A stretch of DNA of 11,823 nucleotides from an uncultured Paracoccus sp. (GCA_937859005.1 CALLYR010000237.1:1-11823); one strand, 5' to 3'; numbered from the stretch's first letter, positions 1 through 6,606 are shown. Made by a program: numbers and translations. The notes: generated by a model from the sequence alone, not told the origin.

Positions 1-1440
1 CATGATCCCGGCCGCACTGCCGGGCCGGCCGGGCCTGTCCTGCGCAGGGCCGCCCTGCGGCTGCCTTCCGCCCCCATCGGATCGCAGAAAGCCAAGCTGG
101 GCCTCTGGCATGCCGTTCTCGCGCAAGTCGCGGATGAGCTGATCGGCATGACGGCGGAACAGATCCAGCGTATCGGGCCGCTCGGCCAGCAGACCCAGCC
201 GCTCCGGCTGGCCGTCCGCGCCCAGGATCATCCTCACCCGGCCCAGCTCGTCGGGGGCCATGGCGATTTCCACCTGCCCGTCGCGGCTGCGCACGATTGC
301 ATCGGCGGCCTGGCGTGGCGCTTCGGATGCCGCGACATGGCGGGCCGATGCTTCCTTCGCCGGGCTGGCAGGCGGCTCCTGCGCCGTGCCGGGCGCAGGA
401 GCCGCCAGCAGGACGGGACGCGCCGTCTCTGCCGCGGCGCCTGCGTCCAAAGCTTCGGGCACGGTCGGGCGCAACCCCGCCGGAAGACCGTCGTCCCGCG
501 CAGCGTCGCTGGGGGAAGGAGTTGCCGCATCCGGGGCAGGTCCCGCTGCGGCCGGGGCGGAGGACGTCTGCCCCGACGGGCCGGACAGCGTCTCTCCGGC
601 CCGGAGGGAATCGTTGCGTGACAGGTTGGCGGGGACGGCATCGTCCGGCACGCCCGCCTGATCCGGTCCTGTTGTGGCTGGCCCATCGTCTTGCGGCAAC
701 GGAAAGACCTGGGGGCCGTCCTTGTCGGGCGGGACGTCGCTGCCCTGCTGCGCCAGACCGGTCAGCGGCGGCACATTGCGCATCATGTCCGGTTCCAAAG
801 GAACGCCGTTCTGGTTCGCCGTCTGAGCCGCCGGTGCGGTCGGGCGGGGATCGGAGTAAGCCTGCGCGACCGCCTGCCTTTCCGCCAATGCGCCCGCTGT
901 CTCGGCATCCCCGATCGGGCGGTCCAGCTCTGCCGGACCCTGCAGTAGAGGCGAATCCCCCCCGTCTTCAGTCTTCACGAGGCGCTGGCTACCGGCTGCC
1001 ACAGGCGCAGATGACGCGTCATCGTCCAGGGGCGCGCCAGTCGCTGACACGCTGGCAACCGGCGGATTCGCCCTATCCTCCACGACCTCCGCCATCGGAA
1101 GACCGAGCGACCCGGCGGGCGCGATCCGCCCTGCCATGGCATCCCCATCCTCATCCATTGCCACCGGCACGATGGGCAGGCAGGCGGCCCGCTGTGGCTC
1201 GGCCGTCCCGGACGGCATGGGGGGCGCATCGCTGCCCTGTTCGGGTGGGCGGCGGGCCTTGTCCGGGCCTTTCCTCGGACCGGCGGCAGGGGGCGGGCAT
1301 TCCGCCCCCTGCGCATCAGCTTCGCCCATCAGCCCCGCGAACTGCTTTCCCGAATCCGAGGCGGGGGCCCGGCAGGACAGGACGTGCCCCAGCAGGGATG
1401 TTTTCGGTGCAGGAACCGGCGGGATGGCAGCAGGCGGCAT
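1..1440 (-). CDS. fliK: Flagellar hook-length control protein FliK (3' end beyond window)
   Basis: The minus-strand frame stays open from an ATG at 1440 to the window edge, giving 480 codons without a stop; the gene continues past position 1. An AGGA element (1450-1447) lies 6 bases before the ATG, which supports this start; an in-frame GTG at 1458 is a weaker alternative. Residues 1 to about 375 are a low-complexity Pro/Ala/Asp/Gly-rich stretch with no clear fold, as expected of the disordered ruler part of FliK. From about residue 390 the sequence becomes conserved: VEIAMAPDELGRVRM (390-404), then an amphipathic part ending in LRENGMPEAQLGFL, which matches the FliK C-terminal domain with its PxELGxV core. 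FliK is exported through the flagellar type III apparatus, measures hook length and switches export from hook to filament substrates. It is divergent from the rod-binding gene at 1544. The family call is firm because of the motif; the N-terminal part has no motif of its own. Confidence 0.88.
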   Translation of the reverse strand, partial: MPPAAIPPVPAPKTSLLGHVLSCRAPASDSGKQFAGLMGEADAQGAECPPPAAGPRKGPDKARRPPEQGSDAPPMPSGTAEPQRAACLPIVPVAMDEDGDAMAGRIAPAGSLGLPMAEVVEDRANPPVASVSATGAPLDDDASSAPVAAGSQRLVKTEDGGDSPLLQGPAELDRPIGDAETAGALAERQAVAQAYSDPRPTAPAAQTANQNGVPLEPDMMRNVPPLTGLAQQGSDVPPDKDGPQVFPLPQDDGPATTGPDQAGVPDDAVPANLSRNDSLRAGETLSGPSGQTSSAPAAAGPAPDAATPSPSDAARDDGLPAGLRPTVPEALDAGAAAETARPVLLAAPAPGTAQEPPASPAKEASARHVAASEAPRQAADAIVRSRDGQVEIAMAPDELGRVRMILGADGQPERLGLLAERPDTLDLFRRHADQLIRDLRENGMPEAQLGFLRSDGGGRQPQGGPAQDRPGRPGSAAGIM

Positions 1441-1485
1441 GGCTGATCCTGGAATCACGTTTCCCTGTCTCATACTTCAGGGAAG

Positions 1486-1501
1486 TTACGGAATATTTAC
1501 C
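1486..1501. promoter_or_regulatory. Degenerate CtrA-like box between fliK and the rod-binding gene
   Basis: The 103-base gap between the divergent fliK and rod-binding genes contains TTAC-N7-TTACC (1486-1501). This is the spacing of the CtrA consensus TTAA-N7-TTAAC, with one mismatch in each half. The surrounding DNA is noticeably more AT-rich than its flanks, as expected of a two-way promoter region. CtrA is known to drive motility genes in Rhodobacterales; that this site is bound is inference. No convincing -10 element was identified. Confidence 0.3.
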
Positions 1502-1543
1502 GCCCGCTGCTAATCGATCTCCATCGAATGCAAGGGGATTGCC

Positions 1544-1789
1544 ATGCAGGTTCAGATGCGCGGCGCGCAGCCGCTTGTTCGGGATGTGGAACGGACGGCC
1601 GATCGGCTCGAATCCGCCTTTCTGGCGGAAATGCTGAAACATGCGGCGCCTCAGGGGTGGGACGGGGCGTTCGGCGGCGGGGTGGGGGAATCGCAATTCG
1701 CGTCCTTCATGACCGAACAACAGGCAGGGATGCTGGCGCAGGCGCTGGACCTGCGGCTGGCAGAGGCTCTGGGCAAGCGCGATGGATGA
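1544..1789 (+). CDS. flgJ: FlgJ/CheL-type rod-binding protein, single domain
   Basis: This 81-residue protein contains the rod-binding domain found in the N-terminal half of FlgJ and in the short CheL proteins: LESAFLAEMLKHA (22-34), a Gly-rich turn, then ESQFASFMTEQQAG and a terminal helix. It probably acts as a periplasmic scaffold or cap during assembly of the flagellar rod. It has no muramidase domain, unlike FlgJ of enteric bacteria. In Rhodobacter sphaeroides the corresponding FlgJ also lacks it, and a separate lytic transglycosylase (SltF) opens the peptidoglycan; such a partner is not in this window. The start is supported by AAGGGGA (1532-1538), 5 bases before the ATG. The gene overlaps the next by 8 bases, so the two are probably translated together. 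Confidence 0.85.
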   Translation: MQVQMRGAQPLVRDVERTADRLESAFLAEMLKHAAPQGWDGAFGGGVGESQFASFMTEQQAGMLAQALDLRLAEALGKRDG

Positions 1790-2096
1790 CCGTGCGCGCC
1801 TGTTGGAACAGGCCTGTGCCGCCCTGTGCGACGGCGATCCCCTGCGTTGCGAAGCGCTGGTCACGCAGTTTGCCCGGGAAATGCGGGCACGGCCGCTGAC
1901 GGACGACGAACGGCCCGGCTGCGCGCGGCAGCTGGAACGGCTGCGCGGGCTGGCCGAGGCGGCGCAGGCGGGGGCCGACAGCGCGCGGCAGATGATCCGC
2001 GACATCGTCGCGCGGGCAAGAGGGCTGGACATCTATGGCCCGGGCGGGCGGCAGCGGGTGGAAACCCGTCTCGACCCCCGGCCGCGCCGCTTTTGA
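1782..2096 (+). CDS. Probable FlgN-like flagellar export chaperone
   Basis: A 104-residue, mostly helical protein whose ATG lies inside the 3' end of the rod-binding gene (8-base overlap), so translational coupling is likely. The first part is Cys- and Leu-containing (LLEQACAALCDGD). The second half has a long charged helix (QLERLRGLAEAAQAGADSAR) followed by ARGLDIYGPGGRQRVE. A helical body that ends in a short 'YxxxGR'-type tail resembles FlgN, the cytoplasmic chaperone for the hook-filament junction proteins FlgK and FlgL, and the position directly after a flgJ-type gene fits. I see no decisive catalytic or binding motif, so the FlgN assignment rests on general pattern, size and context. 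It could instead be an unrelated small flagellar accessory protein. Confidence 0.55.
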   Translation: MDDRARLLEQACAALCDGDPLRCEALVTQFAREMRARPLTDDERPGCARQLERLRGLAEAAQAGADSARQMIRDIVARARGLDIYGPGGRQRVETRLDPRPRRF

Positions 2097-2137
2097 TGAA
2101 AATGCGCGGGGCTTGGCGTTTGGAGGAATGGCAGCGG

Positions 2138-2166
2138 TTAAATAGTTTTCAACCATCGCCGGATAG
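2138..2166 (+). promoter_or_regulatory. Flagellin promoter region: CtrA-like box overlapping a sigma-28-like element
   Basis: TTAA-N7-TCAAC (2138-2153) differs from the CtrA consensus TTAA-N7-TTAAC at one base. Interlaced with it, TAAA (2139-2142) is followed after exactly 15 bases by GCCGGATA (2158-2165). This resembles the sigma-28 (FliA) arrangement TAAA-N15-GCCGATAA with one extra G in the second element. Either reading places transcription start near 2170, leaving a flagellin leader of roughly 90-100 bases. Which factor acts here is not decided by the sequence. Confidence 0.45.
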
Positions 2167-2221
2167 AACGGTGATCGCATCAAGGGATGCCGGGAAACAC
2201 CCGTTGGTCAGAAGGCCATTC

Positions 2222-2260
2222 ATTCATCGCGGGCGCAAAGCGCCCTGAATTTCAGGAGGA
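2222..2260 (+). promoter_or_regulatory. Leader hairpin and strong ribosome binding site of the flagellin gene
   Basis: GGGCGC (2231-2236), loop AAA, GCGCCC (2240-2245) forms a perfect 6-bp stem. ATTCA (2222-2226) and TGAAT (2246-2250) add 5 more pairs outside a 4-base bulge. The structure ends 3 bases before the strong ribosome binding site AGGAGGA (2254-2260), which is 4 bases from the ATG at 2265. In Caulobacter, FlbT acts on the flagellin mRNA leader; flbT is present downstream here, so this hairpin is a plausible target, though that is inference. Confidence 0.45.
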
Positions 2261-2264
2261 CACC

Positions 2265-3170
2265 ATGTCCAGCATTCTGACCAACAACGGCGCGATGGTC
2301 GCGCTGCAGACCATGAAGGGCATCAACGCCGGCCTGGCCAAGACGCAAAGCGAGATCTCGACCGGCAAGGCGGTCGCGAACGCCAAGGACAACGCGGCCG
2401 TCTGGGCCATCTCCAAGACGATGGAATCGGATGTCGCCAGCTTCAAGGGCATTTCGGACAGCCTGGCGCTGGGGGAATCGACCGTGGCCGTGGCGCGCAA
2501 CGCCGCGGAATCGGTCGCCGACCTGCTGAAGCAGGTCAAGGTCAAGGTCGTTGCCGCGCAGGAGTCGAACGTGGATCGCGCGAAGATCCAGACCGACATT
2601 GACGCGCTGAAGAAGCAGATCACCTCGGTCGTCGGCTCGGCCCAGTTCAACGGCCTGAACATGGTCAATGGCAGCGCCGCCAACCCTGTCAGCATCATGT
2701 CTTCGCTCGACAGGAACGCGGCCGGGAACGTCAGTGCCAGCAAGATCGATGTGGCGACTGTCGATCTGCGCTGGAACGATGGGGCAGCAACGCCGGCCGC
2801 TGCTGGCGGACTGTCGGCGCTGTTCACGCTGGATGTGCGGCCGGCCACGGCTGCTGCCGACCATGACGGCGACAGTACCATCGAGTCGGGTGCGGCCGAA
2901 GCCTTGGGCGTGATGGATGCCCTGATCAAGACTGCCGTGGATGCCGCCTCAGCCTTCGGTTCCTCTGAAAAGCGGATCACCATCCAGAAGGACTTCGTGG
3001 GCAAGCTGACGGATGCCATGAAGACCGGCATCGGCTCGCTGGTGGACGCCGATATGGAGGAAGCCTCGGCCCGGCTGCAGGCGCTGCAGGTCCAGCAGCA
3101 GTTGGCCACGCAGTCGCTGTCGATGGCGAACCAGGCGCCGCAGGCCCTGCTGTCGCTGTTCCGCGGATAA
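2265..3170 (+). CDS. fliC: Flagellin
   Basis: A 301-residue flagellin, the subunit of the flagellar filament, exported by the flagellar type III system. The frame is open from an ATG at 2187, but the start at 2265 has AGGAGGA at ideal distance and gives the family's N-terminus, MSSILTNNGAMVALQTM. Residues 1 to about 140 form the conserved D0/D1 N-terminal part, including QSEISTGKAVANAKDNAA and QFNGLNMVNG. The middle (about 140-215) is short, variable and Ala/Asp-rich, replacing the large surface domain of enteric flagellins. The C-terminal D1/D0 part ends with SLVDADMEEASARLQALQ and LSMANQAPQALLSLFRG, the standard flagellin C-terminus needed for polymerisation. There is no signal peptide, as expected. 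It has its own promoter region and is followed by a strong hairpin, so it is probably made as an abundant, partly separate transcript ahead of flaF-flbT. Confidence 0.97.
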   Translation: MSSILTNNGAMVALQTMKGINAGLAKTQSEISTGKAVANAKDNAAVWAISKTMESDVASFKGISDSLALGESTVAVARNAAESVADLLKQVKVKVVAAQESNVDRAKIQTDIDALKKQITSVVGSAQFNGLNMVNGSAANPVSIMSSLDRNAAGNVSASKIDVATVDLRWNDGAATPAAAGGLSALFTLDVRPATAAADHDGDSTIESGAAEALGVMDALIKTAVDAASAFGSSEKRITIQKDFVGKLTDAMKTGIGSLVDADMEEASARLQALQVQQQLATQSLSMANQAPQALLSLFRG

Positions 3171-3205
3171 GATCGGGAGGCTTACGGGCCGCCCTTTCTG
3201 ATGAA

Positions 3206-3236
3206 GGCCGGGGCCGGGGCTTTCCCGGCCCCGGCC
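3206..3236 (+). terminator. Perfect 13-bp GC hairpin after the flagellin gene
   Basis: GGCCGGGGCCGGG (3206-3218) pairs perfectly with CCCGGCCCCGGCC (3224-3236) around the loop GCTTT, 35 bases after the flagellin stop. No T-run follows, so it is not a classical intrinsic terminator. It may weaken read-through into flaF or protect the 3' end of an abundant flagellin mRNA from exonucleases. Confidence 0.5.
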
Positions 3237-3270
3237 AACCACCGCGACGATGCGGCCCCCACCCCCTCTG

Positions 3271-3286
3271 ACCGGCGAACGCCGGT
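3271..3286 (+). promoter_or_regulatory. Short stem-loop upstream of flaF
   Basis: ACCGGC (3271-3276), loop GAAC, GCCGGT (3281-3286) form a perfect 6-bp stem 25 bases before the flaF start. It is too far from the start codon to hide the ribosome binding site directly and has no T-run. Together with the larger hairpin at 3206 it makes the fliC-flaF spacer highly structured. The function is unknown. Confidence 0.3.
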
Positions 3287-3311
3287 TGCCCTGACAGGAT
3301 GATGCCTGCCC

Positions 3312-3683
3312 ATGAACGCCCATCGCCACCACAGTTACGGCTCAGTTCACTCTCCGGCAAAATTGCCTCGCGCCGCCGAGGCGGCGGTGCTGGCTCAGAT
3401 CACGCGGCGCATCGCGGTTTCCTCCACCGGGGACACGGCCTCCTTTCCCCGGCTTGCCCAGGCCCTGAATGACAACCGCCGATTCTGGACGACGGTCGCG
3501 ACCGATCTTCAGGGCGAAGGCAACGCCCTGCCGCCCGAACTGAAAAAAAATCTTCTGCAACTGGCGGTCTTTGTCGATCAGGAAACCTCCCGTGTCCTTG
3601 TCCGCGACACCACCCCCGAGACGTTGATCGCCATCAACCGCAGCATCATCAGCGGCCTTGGCGAAGGAGACCTCGCAGCATGA
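3312..3683 (+). CDS. flaF: Flagellar biosynthesis regulator FlaF
   Basis: A 123-residue protein of the FlaF family, specific to alphaproteobacteria. In Caulobacter FlaF is needed for flagellin secretion and works opposite FlbT in controlling flagellin production. Family features are visible: LPRAAEAAVLAQITRRI (18-34), FPRLAQALNDNRRFWTTVA (45-63) and the helix PELKKNLLQLAVFVDQET (75-92). The first 17 residues, with several His, are less typical. The ribosome binding site is weak: AGGA at 3296-3299 is 12 bases from the ATG, which suggests modest translation compared with the flagellin. The codons for residues 77-80 contain a run of eight A (3543-3550), unusual in this GC-rich DNA. The stop overlaps the flbT start as ATGA, so the two proteins are probably made in a coupled way. 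Confidence 0.93.
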   Translation: MNAHRHHSYGSVHSPAKLPRAAEAAVLAQITRRIAVSSTGDTASFPRLAQALNDNRRFWTTVATDLQGEGNALPPELKKNLLQLAVFVDQETSRVLVRDTTPETLIAINRSIISGLGEGDLAA

Positions 3684-4087
3684 GCGGCAGCGGCCTGATC
3701 CTCAAGCTTGCCCCCGGCGAACGGGTGCTGATCAATGGCGCGGTGATCGAGAACGGCGACCGGCGGGCGCGCATCGCGATCCGCACGCCGAATGTCAGCA
3801 TCCTGCGCCTGAAAGAGGCGATCCACCCTGACGGCGTGTCCACGCCGGTCGGCCGGGTCTGCCATGTCGCGCAGACGATCCTGTCGGGCGATATCGGCGC
3901 CCCGGAAGGACGGCGCGACCTGCTGCGCGGAATCGAGCAACTGTCCCAAGTCTTCGATGACCGTGACAGCCGGCGTATCCTGGATGCGGCCACAGCTGAT
4001 GCGCTTGCAGGCCGACATTATCAGGTTCTGCGCCAGCTGCGGGAACTGCTGCCGCGCGAGGCCCGGCTGCTGGCGCAGGTGACATGA
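3680..4087 (+). CDS. flbT: Flagellin mRNA regulator FlbT
   Basis: A 135-residue FlbT protein. In Caulobacter FlbT acts after transcription: it associates with the flagellin mRNA leader and limits flagellin synthesis until the hook is complete. The family pattern is clear: LKLAPGERVLINGAVIENGD (8-27), then SILRLKEAI, a central stretch GRVCHVAQTILSGD (58-71) and a helical C-terminal half ending in RQLRELLPREARLL. AAGGAG (3664-3669) lies 10 bases before the start, and the gene overlaps both neighbours by four bases (ATGA at each end), giving tight coupling of flaF, flbT and the DUF1217 gene. The likely target, the structured flagellin leader, lies about 1.4 kb upstream. Confidence 0.95.
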   Translation: MSGSGLILKLAPGERVLINGAVIENGDRRARIAIRTPNVSILRLKEAIHPDGVSTPVGRVCHVAQTILSGDIGAPEGRRDLLRGIEQLSQVFDDRDSRRILDAATADALAGRHYQVLRQLRELLPREARLLAQVT

Positions 4088-4863
4088 GCTTTCAGCCGCT
4101 CGTCGGGCAGGGGGGATATGCCGGCTGGCGGCTGTTGAACCGTACGGCTGGATTGCAGAAAAGCCTGATCGCGCGCGATCCCGTCATGGCCAGATCGCAT
4201 GCGCATCTTCGCGCCAATATTGCCAGGCTGTCGAGTGCCGACGATCTGGTCTCGGACTATCGCCTGCTGAGCACTACGCTGAAAGCCTTCGGGCTGGAAA
4301 ACGACATCAACAGCCGCGTGTTCATCCGACGCATTCTGGAATCGGACCTGGATGATCGATCGAGCCTTGCAAACCGCCTGGCCGACAAGCGTTATCGCAA
4401 GCTGGCCGAAGCATTCCGTTTCGACAGGGGCGCCTCTGCGGGATCGCGGCAGGATCTGGCCGAAAGAATCGTCGAACGCCATGTCGCGGCCGAACTGGAA
4501 AGCCGGGTCGGTACGGTGGACGGCAATCTGCGGCTGGCGCTGAACGCCCAGCGGGAATTGCCGGCGCTGGCAGGGGCGGGGTCGACGGACAACACGATGT
4601 GGTACACGATCCTGGGATCGCCTCCCTTGCGCAAGGTCATCGAAGGTGCGTTCGGAATGTCATCCGCCTTCGCCCGGCTGCCGCTTGATCGGCAGTTGCA
4701 GGATGTGAAGGAGGGGGCAGGGCGGTTGTTCGGGACAGAGTCGCCCAATGTCTTTGCAAACCCGCAAGATCTGGAAAAACTGATCCAGCGCTTTCTGCTG
4801 CGGGCGCAGGCCGTCACCCCGGTGCAGTCATCCTATGGCGCGGCCTTGGCGCTGCTGTCGTGA
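4084..4863 (+). CDS. DUF1217-family flagellar protein
   Basis: A 259-residue protein matching the DUF1217 pattern. It opens with SFQPLVGQGGYAGWRLLNRT (2-21), continues with FGLENDINSRVFIRRILESD (a heptad-like helical stretch near 76-95) and LADKRYRKLAEAFRF, and ends in a helical segment LEKLIQRFLLRAQA. The family has no established biochemical role. It occurs in flagellar clusters of alphaproteobacteria, so a part in flagellar assembly or export is inferred from context. No signal peptide, transmembrane segment or enzyme motif is visible, and the protein is largely alpha-helical. Its ATG overlaps the flbT stop (ATGA), so its amount is probably tied to FlbT. It is the last gene of the flagellar run here; the next gene converges on it. 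Confidence 0.8.
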   Translation: MSFQPLVGQGGYAGWRLLNRTAGLQKSLIARDPVMARSHAHLRANIARLSSADDLVSDYRLLSTTLKAFGLENDINSRVFIRRILESDLDDRSSLANRLADKRYRKLAEAFRFDRGASAGSRQDLAERIVERHVAAELESRVGTVDGNLRLALNAQRELPALAGAGSTDNTMWYTILGSPPLRKVIEGAFGMSSAFARLPLDRQLQDVKEGAGRLFGTESPNVFANPQDLEKLIQRFLLRAQAVTPVQSSYGAALALLS

Positions 4864-4865
4864 CT

Positions 4866-4887
4866 GGCGGAATGCCCAGGTTTCGCC
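4866..4887 (+). terminator. Weak hairpin after the DUF1217 gene
   Basis: GGCGGAA (4866-4872) pairs with TTTCGCC (4881-4887; one G-T pair) around an 8-base loop, directly after the stop. There is no T-run. The spacer to ubiB (4864-5073, 210 bases) lies between converging genes and holds no gene I can support. Two overlapping short minus-strand frames there are Arg/Pro/Ala-rich without family features. Confidence 0.25.
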
Positions 4888-5073
4888 GGGATCATGATAC
4901 GCCGCAGGACCGCCCCACCATTCAGTCGCCCGCCCAAGGCCGGTGATGCGGAAGGTCGCACCGAAGCAGAAGGAGGCACGACTGCCGCGCAGCGGCCGCC
5001 GCCGTTGAGGACGGATCGCGGCGATTCCAAGCTCTGGCGACTGACCTGCGCAGCCGCAAGACGGCGGTCATCC

Positions 5074-6606
5074 TCAGGCCAGCGCCGCGCCGATCAGCAC
5101 ACCCAATCCCACCAGGATGCCACCCCAGATCCATGCGGGACGTGCCTCGATGATCGAGATGCGCCTCGGGACAGGATCAGGGGCTGCCAGCCGCGCCAGC
5201 TGGCGGTCCACGATCTCGGGCATCAGGGGGGCGTGGCGACCCAGCGTCTGCAGCACCCGCAGCCCGTCCTGCAGCACGGCGCGCGGACCCAGACTGTCGC
5301 GGACATAGCGTTCGACGACTGGCCGGGCCGCCTGCCACATGTTGATCTGGGGGTCCAGCGTGCGGGCCACCCCTTCGACCACGACCATGGTGCGCTGCAG
5401 CAGGATCAGTTCGGTCCGGGTCTGCATGCCGAAGCGTTCCGTGACCTCGAACAGATAGGCCAGCAGGTTGGCCATCGAGATGCGGCTGGCGTCGGCGCCG
5501 AAGATCGGCTCGCCCACCGCGCGCAGGGCGCGGGCGAACTCGGTCACGTTGCGGTCGGCCGGCACATAGCCCGCCTCGAAATGCACCCGCGCGACACGGC
5601 GATAGTCTCGCTGGATGAAGCCCATGATGATTTCGGCATAGACACGGCGGGTGTATTCGTCGATCTCGCCCATGATGCCGAAATCCAGCGCGATGATGTC
5701 GCCGTCCGGCGCCACGCGCAGGTTGCCCTGATGCATGTCGGCGTGGAAGAATCCGTCCCGCAGCGCATGGCTGAGGAAAAGCTGGATCATCCGTTCGGCC
5801 AGGGCATGCGTGTCGAACCCTGCCGCGCGGATCGCCGCGACATCCCCCATCGGGATTCCGTCCATCCAGTCGCTGGTCAGCACGCGGCGCGACGACAGTC
5901 CCCAATGCGGATCGGGGATCGAAAAACCTGCGTCCTCACGGGTGTTTTCCGCGAATTCGGACGCCGCGGCGGCTTCCAGCCGCAGATCCAGTTCGCCCAG
6001 AACCACCGATTCGAAATGCCGCACCACATCGCGCGGGCGCAGCCGGCGCGAGGCGGGGGACAGCCGCTCGATCATTCCCGCGGCCAGGTGAAAGGCGTCG
6101 ATGTCGCGGCGGAATGCCGCCTCGATCCCCGGGCGCAGCACCTTGACCGCGACTTCGGCGCCGTTCGCCGTCAGCCGGGCATGATGGACCTGCGCGATCG
6201 AGGCGGCGGCGACAGGTTCGGAAAAGTCGGTGAACAGCGCCTCGACCGGCTGACCCAGTTCGGCTTCGAGGGTCGCGCGGGCGATGTCGGTGGGAAAGGG
6301 CGGCAGCCGGTCCTGCAGCACGCGCAACTGCATGGCCATCCGGTCGCCAACCACATCGGGTCTTGTGGACAGGATCTGGCCGAACTTGATATAGGCCGGA
6401 CCCAGCGCGGTGATCGCGCGCGTGACCGGAGGCAGGCTCGGGTCGCCCTTGTAGCCCAGCCAGGCAAAGGGCCAGCCCAGCACATGGGCGGCCATCCGTA
6501 TCCGCGCCGGCGCGTTCATCGCGTCCAGCGCCGCCCCCATCGCGCCCGTGCGTTCGAAGGTGGCGCCCGTGCGGATCAGGCGCCAGATGTTGTGCGGGCC
6601 GCGCAT
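5074..6606 (-). CDS. ubiB: Ubiquinone biosynthesis kinase-like protein UbiB
   Basis: A 510-residue member of the UbiB/ADCK (ABC1) family of atypical kinase-like ATPases, which support ubiquinone synthesis at the inner membrane. Family motifs appear in order: the N-terminal K-x-G-Q motif in YIKFGQILSTRPD (72-84), the Ala-rich loop AAASIAQV (133-140), VAVKV with the lysine K155, the E-x-D motif (E205, D207), HADMHQGN (288-295) in place of the usual kinase catalytic loop, and LDFG (307-310). All residues expected of an active family member are present. The C-terminus ends in a single Gly-rich hydrophobic segment (about 491-510), a probable membrane anchor; E. coli UbiB has two. The start is 1 base after the ubiE stop, with GGAAG inside the end of ubiE as ribosome binding site, so the two genes form an operon. 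No ubiJ lies between them, unlike in E. coli. Confidence 0.95.
   Translation of the reverse strand: MRGPHNIWRLIRTGATFERTGAMGAALDAMNAPARIRMAAHVLGWPFAWLGYKGDPSLPPVTRAITALGPAYIKFGQILSTRPDVVGDRMAMQLRVLQDRLPPFPTDIARATLEAELGQPVEALFTDFSEPVAAASIAQVHHARLTANGAEVAVKVLRPGIEAAFRRDIDAFHLAAGMIERLSPASRRLRPRDVVRHFESVVLGELDLRLEAAAASEFAENTREDAGFSIPDPHWGLSSRRVLTSDWMDGIPMGDVAAIRAAGFDTHALAERMIQLFLSHALRDGFFHADMHQGNLRVAPDGDIIALDFGIMGEIDEYTRRVYAEIIMGFIQRDYRRVARVHFEAGYVPADRNVTEFARALRAVGEPIFGADASRISMANLLAYLFEVTERFGMQTRTELILLQRTMVVVEGVARTLDPQINMWQAARPVVERYVRDSLGPRAVLQDGLRVLQTLGRHAPLMPEIVDRQLARLAAPDPVPRRISIIEARPAWIWGGILVGLGVLIGAALA

Noticed and set aside
297..1637. Plus-strand open frame of 446 codons opposite fliK
   Set aside because: Arg/Pro-rich translation with no domain pattern, antisense to the well-supported fliK; a typical shadow frame of GC-rich DNA.
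2187..2264. Upstream extension of the flagellin frame to the ATG at 2187
   Set aside because: It would add 26 residues unlike any flagellin N-terminus; the AGGAGGA before 2265 and the family N-terminus MSSILTN fix the start at 2265.
4833..5134. Short minus-strand frames between the DUF1217 gene and ubiB
   Set aside because: 65 and 70 codons, Arg/Pro/Ala-rich, overlapping each other and the neighbouring genes, without a convincing ribosome binding site or family pattern.
6364..6372. TGTGGACAG, a 7-of-9 match to a DnaA box
   Set aside because: A single imperfect match inside ubiB coding sequence, not clustered; expected by chance.
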